Assembly (NCBI RefSeq): GCF_900079775.1
Contig: NZ_LT556036.1
Coordinates: forward strand, 410,026 to 447,445
Reading direction: 5' to 3'
DNA: 37,420 nucleotides
Source: Leyella lascolaii
GTDB lineage: Bacteria > Bacteroidota > Bacteroidia > Bacteroidales > Bacteroidaceae
In this document: in pieces, positions 33,565-37,420 of the stretch
Layout of the letters: each line of letters opens with the position of its first letter
Position numbering within the stretch: the stretch's first letter is position 1
The notes under the pieces: generated by a model
The model's input: the letters and a program-made list of their open reading frames with translations, nothing else
Databases searched by the model: none
Told to the model about the DNA's origin: nothing
Position numbers and translations under genes: made by a program

Positions 33565-34474
33565 GCTCCTCGCATGACGGCAGCTATGATTGATTTCCGC
33601 GTGTTACGGGTGTGCCGTTCTGCTGTCTTGCATTATGTATGGACTGTCATGTCCGGATAAGTATGAGGATATAGATAAGGCATTATTCATGTACAATAGC
33701 ATTAACATTTGTATTTATTTTAGTTGTCATATTGATAATTAAAATCCGTTCATATGTATTTTTCATGTCGCCAAAACTCTCGGAATTACACATAAAATAC
33801 ATTTGGAAGATTCTGACGTGAAAATTCATAACTTGTTATCATTCATGATTATCAGTCGCTTATATTATACTATGGCTTAATCTCCATCGGCTGACGTTGC
33901 CGAAAAGGCTTTTCCGCAGACCGAAAAAGCCTTTCCTGTATGCTGATACAGCCTTTCCTGAGACATCAAAAAGCGTATTTCATAATGTGATAAAGGCTTT
34001 ATCATGCATATTCATATGGTATATGACGGTTTAAAACAGTATTATGAGTGATGCAAAATGGCTGCTGACAGGAATTTATACCTTAAATAAGAAAGTCCAG
34101 TATGTTAAATTTCTCACGTTGTTTAACTTAAAATCAAAATCTTAGTATTAAGAATATTTATTGTGTTTTCTATCGAGGTTTGTATAAGTTATTGTTAATC
34201 GACCGCATTACTGTATTCTTTCTTTTATCATTTAAAATATATACATGCCAGCATGACTGTAAGGTAAATGCAAGGGAGAAATACGGAGTATTGCCTGCTT
34301 TGCCTAATTAAGTCCTTCCATAAGCATGACCATCGTGCCTGATGTTGTCTGATATACAAGCTGATTGTTTTTTCGCATCTTATCATATATCGTTCTATTT
34401 CTCCACAATACTATACTTACATGCATCCCGACGTGTTATCGTGGATTTGTTTTCTGTTTATCAATAAAATATGC
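33565..34474. other. Gene-free gap with periodic array
   Basis: No coding frame is supported. A weak inverted repeat (GACGGCAG near 33576 with CTGCTGTC near 33620) may end the upstream transcript. The main structure is the ~22-nt array at 33898-34004; after 34065 I see only AT-rich sequence up to the promoter-repeat cluster. Confidence 0.5.
33898..34004 (+). repeat. ~22-nt periodic AAAAGGCT array (copy B)
   Basis: Five direct repeats (CGAAAAGGCTTTT, CGAAAAAGCCTTTCC, GATACAGCCTTTCC, CAAAAAGCGTATTTC, GATAAAGGCTTTATC). Cores start at 33907, 33928, 33950, 33972 and 33995, so spacing is 21-23 nt. Weaker matches may extend to 34060 (AAAATGGCT). Confidence 0.65.
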
Positions 34475-34790
34475 TATCTTTGCAGAAGATATGCCGCACT
34501 CGGGAAATTAAGAGCGAGCTCTCTTTCCTCTCGTTTGCATTATCTTTGCAGAAGCTAAGCTGCACTCGGGAAATTAAGAGCGAGCTCTTTTTCCTCTCGT
34601 TTGCATTATCTTTGTATAAGATAAGCTTCGATTCGGCAATGTCAAGACTGGTAAAACTCAGTTTTCCCGTCTTCCCGTTGCACTCACCTTGCATTATCTT
34701 TGCATAAGACAAGCTTCGGCTCGGCAGTACCAAGTCTGGTAAAACTTCGTTTTCCCGTCTTGCTGTTGCACTCGCCTTGCATTATCTTTG
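34475..34790 (+). repeat. Cluster of 66- and 88-bp hairpin repeats, five -7 boxes
   Basis: TATCTTTG occurs at 34475, 34541, 34607, 34695 and 34783, separated by 66, 66, 88 and 88 bp. Between them lie two nearly identical 66-bp units (34483-34548, 34549-34614) and two similar 88-bp units (34615-34702, 34703-34790). Each unit runs AAGCTkCrCTCGG, an internal inverted repeat (AAGAGC/GCTCTT, or AAGAC...GGTAAAAC/GTTTTCCCGTCTT), then CTCGyyTGCATTATCTTTG. All boxes point toward the structured elements and the PAP2 gene. Confidence 0.85.
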
Positions 34791-34887
34791 CCGCCGATAA
34801 GATTAAAGTACTCACTTTGTGAGGTATCAGTATAAACCTAAAATGCATTGCTTATGGTATAAACTTACAACATCGGTTACGATGTAA

Positions 34888-34895
34888 TATTTTTG
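34888..34895 (+). promoter_or_regulatory. -7 box before tandem structured elements
   Basis: TATTTTTG matches TAnnTTTG. Transcription from it would begin near 34901, at the foot of the first structured element. The -33 match is poor. Confidence 0.45.
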
Positions 34896-34904
34896 AGGAT
34901 AAAA

Positions 34905-35079
34905 AGAAGCGTTGTGTCTATGTCTTGCTGTAATAAAGCGTAGGAAACTTTAACCAGATAACAAGATTGGCATGATGGTTCTCCGCGTATATGCGTGGGG
35001 CTACCGTCTCCATTCCGTTATCAGGGGCTTTCCTACCGCCTTTTACAGAGGAGTGTACGATGTGTAGTTCCACGTTTCT
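34905..35079 (+). ncRNA. Candidate structured RNA, copy 1
   Basis: This element recurs at 35150-35320. Its ends pair (AGAAGCGT 34905-34912 with ACGTTTCT 35072-35079). Inside are an AAAG/CTTT hairpin around CGTAGGAAA (34935-34951) and a two-part hairpin: ATGGT/ACCGT (34975-34979 with 35003-35007) topped by CTCCGCG.../TGCGTGGGG. The last two stems show compensatory changes against copy 2. GTAGGAAA (34940-34947) can alternatively pair with TTTCCTAC (35028-35035), which would break the AAAG/CTTT hairpin. I do not recognise it as a known riboswitch. Confidence 0.55.
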
Positions 35080-35149
35080 GTTTCTCTGTCTCTAATCCCC
35101 TTAATCACGTGATAAAAATGTAAAGTACGAACATTATATAGTTATTCAA

Positions 35150-35320
35150 AGAAACGTTGTGTCTTCATCTTTCTGTAATAAAGCGTAGGAAACTTTAAAA
35201 CTGATAACAAGATTCTGGCATGATAGTTCTCCATGGGGTTTGCATGGGGCTGCTGTCTCCATTTTCGAGTTAAGACATATTGTCTGTACAAGAGGATGTT
35301 GGCATATGGTTCCACGTTTC
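35150..35320 (+). ncRNA. Candidate structured RNA, copy 2
   Basis: Second copy of the element at 34905, about 65-70% identical overall but with invariant blocks (TAATAAAGCGTAGGAAAC, GATAACAAGATT/GGCATGAT, GTTCTCC, GGGGCT, GTCTCCATT, GTTCCACGTTTC). The outer stem GAAACGT/ACGTTTC, ATAGT/GCTGT and CTCCATG/CATGGGG stems are all kept. The region after GTCTCCATT differs from copy 1 and lacks the TTTCCTAC partner. It ends 53 nt before the PAP2 start codon, so it probably lies in that mRNA's leader. Confidence 0.55.
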
Positions 35321-35373
35321 AGTACCAACCTAATATTAAGCCGAGCAGGAACTGGTGAGGCTAAGCAAATTTC

Positions 35374-36153
35374 ATGGATGTCAAAAATTTAATTCTGGCA
35401 GTTACTATGACGGTAATTCTGCCAATGAACGTGTACGGGCAACAGGCTGATTGTGATTCATTGTCCGTAAAAAACAGAGGTCTCGGAAACTATGGGTTTA
35501 AATGGCGGCAAACAATCCTTCCCGCATCTTTAATAGGTGCTGGTGCGGTTGCGCTCGCCCCTGGTTTCATCAGAAACGGTAGCCGTGACATCACAAACAA
35601 CGTGATAGATATACGGGGGAGCAACAATCGGCTCGAGTTTGACGATTACATACAGTATCTTCCGGTTGCCGGTTCTTTAATGCTGGGCTGTGCTGGCATA
35701 AAGGCAAAGCATCCATTCCGCGACAGATTTTTTATTATTGCTACTTCCTATGCGACATTGGCAGTTCTTACAAATGTTCCGAAATTCTGCATTGATGAGA
35801 AAAGGCCGGAGTTTGCAGGTCACAACTCTTTCCCTTCAGGACATACTGCAACAGCTTTCATGGGTGCTGAACTTGTGCGGATGGAATACGGTGGTTGGTA
35901 TGGAATCGGTGCTTATACCATCGCAGTTGGGGTAGGGTTCATGCGGATGTATAACGGAAGGCACTGGCTGCATGATGTTGTGGCTGGTGCGGGAGTCGGT
36001 ATATTGAGCGCACGTGTCGGTGAATGGAGTTGCCGCTTGTGGCAAAAAATCTTTCAAACAAATGGAAAGAAAGAAAACGACCTTGTTTTTACGCCCGTTG
36101 CAATACCTGTTAACGGTGGATATTATGGTTTCACTATGGGGTGTTTCTTTTGA
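35374..36153 (+). CDS. PAP2-family phosphatase
   Basis: The 259-residue protein has an N-terminal signal peptide (about 1-22, ending VYGQ), hydrophobic segments and the three PAP2 motifs: K-x6-R-P (KFCIDEKRP, 137-145), PSGHT (154-158) and R-x5-H-x3-D (R191, H197, D201 in RMYNGRHWLHD). Such enzymes dephosphorylate undecaprenyl pyrophosphate, lipid A or phosphatidate in the periplasm. An outer-membrane/periplasmic lipid A phosphatase role is plausible for a Prevotella but not proven. It is downstream of the tandem structured elements and the promoter-repeat cluster, and a terminator follows. Confidence 0.9.
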   Translation: MDVKNLILAVTMTVILPMNVYGQQADCDSLSVKNRGLGNYGFKWRQTILPASLIGAGAVALAPGFIRNGSRDITNNVIDIRGSNNRLEFDDYIQYLPVAGSLMLGCAGIKAKHPFRDRFFIIATSYATLAVLTNVPKFCIDEKRPEFAGHNSFPSGHTATAFMGAELVRMEYGGWYGIGAYTIAVGVGFMRMYNGRHWLHDVVAGAGVGILSARVGEWSCRLWQKIFQTNGKKENDLVFTPVAIPVNGGYYGFTMGCFF

Positions 36154-36172
36154 GTCACTGTATTATCGTAAG

Positions 36173-36224
36173 AACCGGTTTATGGCATGGTTTGGATATC
36201 AAGTCCACCATGCCATCGGTTTTT
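36173..36224 (+). terminator. Terminator of PAP2 gene
   Basis: ATGGCATGGT (36182-36191) pairs perfectly with ACCATGCCAT (36207-36216), with AACCG/CGGTT below across a bulge, then TTTT. It lies 20 nt after the stop. Confidence 0.8.
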
Positions 36225-36267
36225 CAGTCCGATGTTATCTTGGTTTCATTTCTTTCGCAGGTGGATG

Positions 36268-36456
36268 TCAATCGTTGTCCCAGCTGTCCCAGTCACTGTC
36301 ATTTTTCTTTGCTCGTCCCTCACCTGCTGACGACTCCTCATCACTTATGTCGAGAAAAAGTCCTCCTTCCATCTTTGCAGAACTGCCTGAACCGCTTAGA
36401 AGCACTGCCGGAATGTGGAGCAGGCAAATAGCCGGGGCGATATATGTCTTTTTCAT
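36268..36456 (-). CDS. MKKTYIAPA-type small protein (62 aa)
   Basis: This 62-residue protein begins MKKTYIAPAICLLHIPAVLL, continues through SGSGSSAKMEGG and ends in a very acidic tail (KNDSDWDSWDND). From memory, Prevotella and related genomes encode many short proteins of this form (MKKTYxAP..., then LLxxSG, then an acidic Asp-rich end) next to genes for secreted proteins; their role is unknown. It lies 15 nt downstream of the large secreted-protein gene on the same strand, so it is probably cotranscribed. The lack of a clear cleavable signal peptide makes localisation uncertain. Confidence 0.65.
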   Translation of the reverse strand: MKKTYIAPAICLLHIPAVLLSGSGSSAKMEGGLFLDISDEESSAGEGRAKKNDSDWDSWDND

Positions 36457-36471
36457 GTATTTGTTTTACTG

Positions 36472-37420
36472 TTATTTTATTACTGTTTTTCTGCCGTTCA
36501 CAATATAAATGCCATGTCTGAGATTTTCTGCCGAATCCCCCATGTAGCGACCGCAAAGGTCATACACCCCCTTGTGCCGGAGCTGGATATCACGCTCTAC
36601 CGATATAATCCCACTGGTGACGTCTCCACTGTTTATCTTTGCCGACACATTTCCGTCAGGCATCTTCATGTATGCGCGGAATCCTTTGAGTCTGGAGCCG
36701 TCATTTGCCGGAACAGTGAGAGTGACGCCGTCTGCGGATACAAAACGGATTGTCCTGCCGTATATGGCTGTGGGGTTGAATATTCCGACGAACGAGCATT
36801 CGTACGTGGACGCGTCCCGGCATGCGTGGGTTACGGTCTCCGGACGGTTTGCGGTGATGGTCTTGTTTGTGAAAACAGGATTCTTTATTTCGGTTCCCTC
36901 AATGGGACGCACCATATACGGTACGCCTGCCTTTGTCACGGAGACACGTTTGAAAATGAGATTGAGACTGTTGTCCGGGTTCACCTCCACATCGGTGAAC
37001 TCCTGAAAATCCGCCCCTTGAAACTGTTCCCTTATGTCTTCTGCTGTAAGCGGGAATGGCAGACACACGGTATACCATCCTCCGTCACCGACAAAAGTCC
37101 TCTGAAGGGTAACCTCATCGAGAGTGGCGTTGTAATGTGTGCTTATCACACCGCTGTTGTCAGCAGATTGCGAACTTCCGTCTAATGTTATTACGTCAGA
37201 CGGAGAGTCCGTACACATCTTATACAAAGAAATCCTACTGTTGATTGCTGAATATAATTTAAATAAGCCCTGAAAGCCCTGAGATGCGTTCTTATTATAA
37301 TTATATCCGATTCTGTATTTTGATTTGAACGTTATTGTAGCGGTTCCGCCATCTATTTTTATGCTTGCTTTAGAATATTCATCAGCCTTCTCATAAAACG
37401 ACAGTTTGTTCGTGGAAGAC
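36472..37420 (-). CDS. Secreted protein, C-terminal part (runs off window)
   Basis: The frame is open from the window edge (first full codon ends at 37419) to the TAA at 36472-36474, giving about 315 residues of the C-terminus; the N-terminus is outside. The end GVYDLCGRYMGDSAENLRHGIYIVNGRKTVIK follows the pattern (YDLxGR...GIYIxNGKK) found at the C-termini of many secreted Prevotella proteins, a degenerate sorting-domain-like sequence. Before it are beta-rich stretches (WYTVCLPFPLTAEDIREQF, a motif also common in these proteins). No enzymatic domain is visible in the part seen. An internal TTG at 37227 is not the real start. Confidence 0.8.
   Translation of the reverse strand, partial: SSTNKLSFYEKADEYSKASIKIDGGTATITFKSKYRIGYNYNKNASQGFQGLFKLYSAINSRISLYKMCTDSPSDVITLDGSSQSADNSGVISTHYNATLDEVTLQRTFVGDGGWYTVCLPFPLTAEDIREQFQGADFQEFTDVEVNPDNSLNLIFKRVSVTKAGVPYMVRPIEGTEIKNPVFTNKTITANRPETVTHACRDASTYECSFVGIFNPTAIYGRTIRFVSADGVTLTVPANDGSRLKGFRAYMKMPDGNVSAKINSGDVTSGIISVERDIQLRHKGVYDLCGRYMGDSAENLRHGIYIVNGRKTVIK

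Noticed and set aside
33898..34004. CRISPR-like array
   Set aside because: Repeats are only about 12 conserved bases with a 22-nt period and drift strongly; no cas genes and no true spacers.
34461..34733. Frames on both strands across the 66/88-bp repeats
   Set aside because: The encoded peptides simply reflect the DNA repeats (units of 66 and 88 bp); no coding evidence.
34905..35320. Hammerhead or TPP element, suggested by CTGATAA and GCGTAGGAAA
   Set aside because: The hammerhead core CTGATGA and the TPP order of motifs are not present; the resemblance is limited to short strings.
36415..37185. 256-codon open frame on plus opposite the secreted protein
   Set aside because: It is antisense to the strongly supported minus-strand frame, whose C-terminus matches a known Prevotella pattern. 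The plus frame is Cys-rich with no domain.

Overview
The window looks like a chromosomal segment of a Bacteroidales bacterium, most likely Prevotellaceae (Prevotella sensu lato). The reasons are: promoters of the Bacteroidetes type (-7 box TAnnTTTG, sometimes with a TTTG about 19-20 nt upstream) and few Shine-Dalgarno sites; families typical of the group (DUF6048, DUF6452, DUF4199, DHHW/MBOAT pair, NifJ, methylmalonyl-CoA decarboxylase-type carboxylase); a Prevotella-like C-terminus (YDLCGR...GIYIVNGRK) on the secreted protein at the right edge; and an MKKTYIAPA-type small protein beside it. The species is not identified.

Layout. 1-788 has no gene and holds a short ~22-nt periodic repeat. 789-1964 (minus) is a TPR membrane protein plus ribH. 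2140-3529 (plus) is recF plus a DUF721/DciA-like gene. 3548-8272 (minus) is a tightly overlapping operon: M3 peptidase, dCMP deaminase, S41 protease, 5-formyl-THF cyclo-ligase. 8405-12789 (minus) is a six-gene operon: DUF4199, glycosyltransferase, DUF6452 lipoprotein, DUF6048 barrel, ApbE, Crp/Fnr regulator. 13101-13699 is a stable-RNA island: SRP RNA plus tRNA-Thr(TGT) on plus, and two identical tRNA-Lys(CTT) on minus. 13791-15744 (plus) is a beta-helix surface lipoprotein overlapping cdd. 15989-18169 (plus) is mmdA, a 54-aa epsilon-like subunit and the biotin carrier. 18170-19293 is a long gene-free gap. 19294-24182 (plus) is an O-acetylation cassette (MBOAT plus two DHHW/AlgJ-like proteins) followed by yaaA. 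24194-26734 (minus) is mutS2. 26930-31734 (minus) is an AAA ATPase followed by nifJ. 32458-33564 (plus) is an ATP-grasp-like protein. 33565-35373 is a second long gene-free gap, which holds repeats and two tandem structured elements. 35374-36153 (plus) is a PAP2 phosphatase. 36268-37420 (minus) is a small Prevotella-type peptide and the 3' part of a large secreted protein that runs off the window.

Most genes are housekeeping. The least explained content is non-coding. (i) Two tandem ~175-nt elements at 34905-35320, just upstream of the PAP2 gene, share invariant blocks, and their predicted stems show compensatory base changes. This makes them a good candidate for a structured cis-regulatory RNA that I do not recognise. 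(ii) A family of 66/88-bp hairpin units occurs at three loci; at two of them each unit ends in a -7 promoter box. (iii) Direct AAAAGGCT-like arrays with a ~22-nt period lie in three large intergenic regions. Other points are a probable leaderless mutS2 transcript, a perfect 20-bp palindrome made of two abutting -7 boxes, and out-of-frame gene overlaps of 71 and 50 nt.
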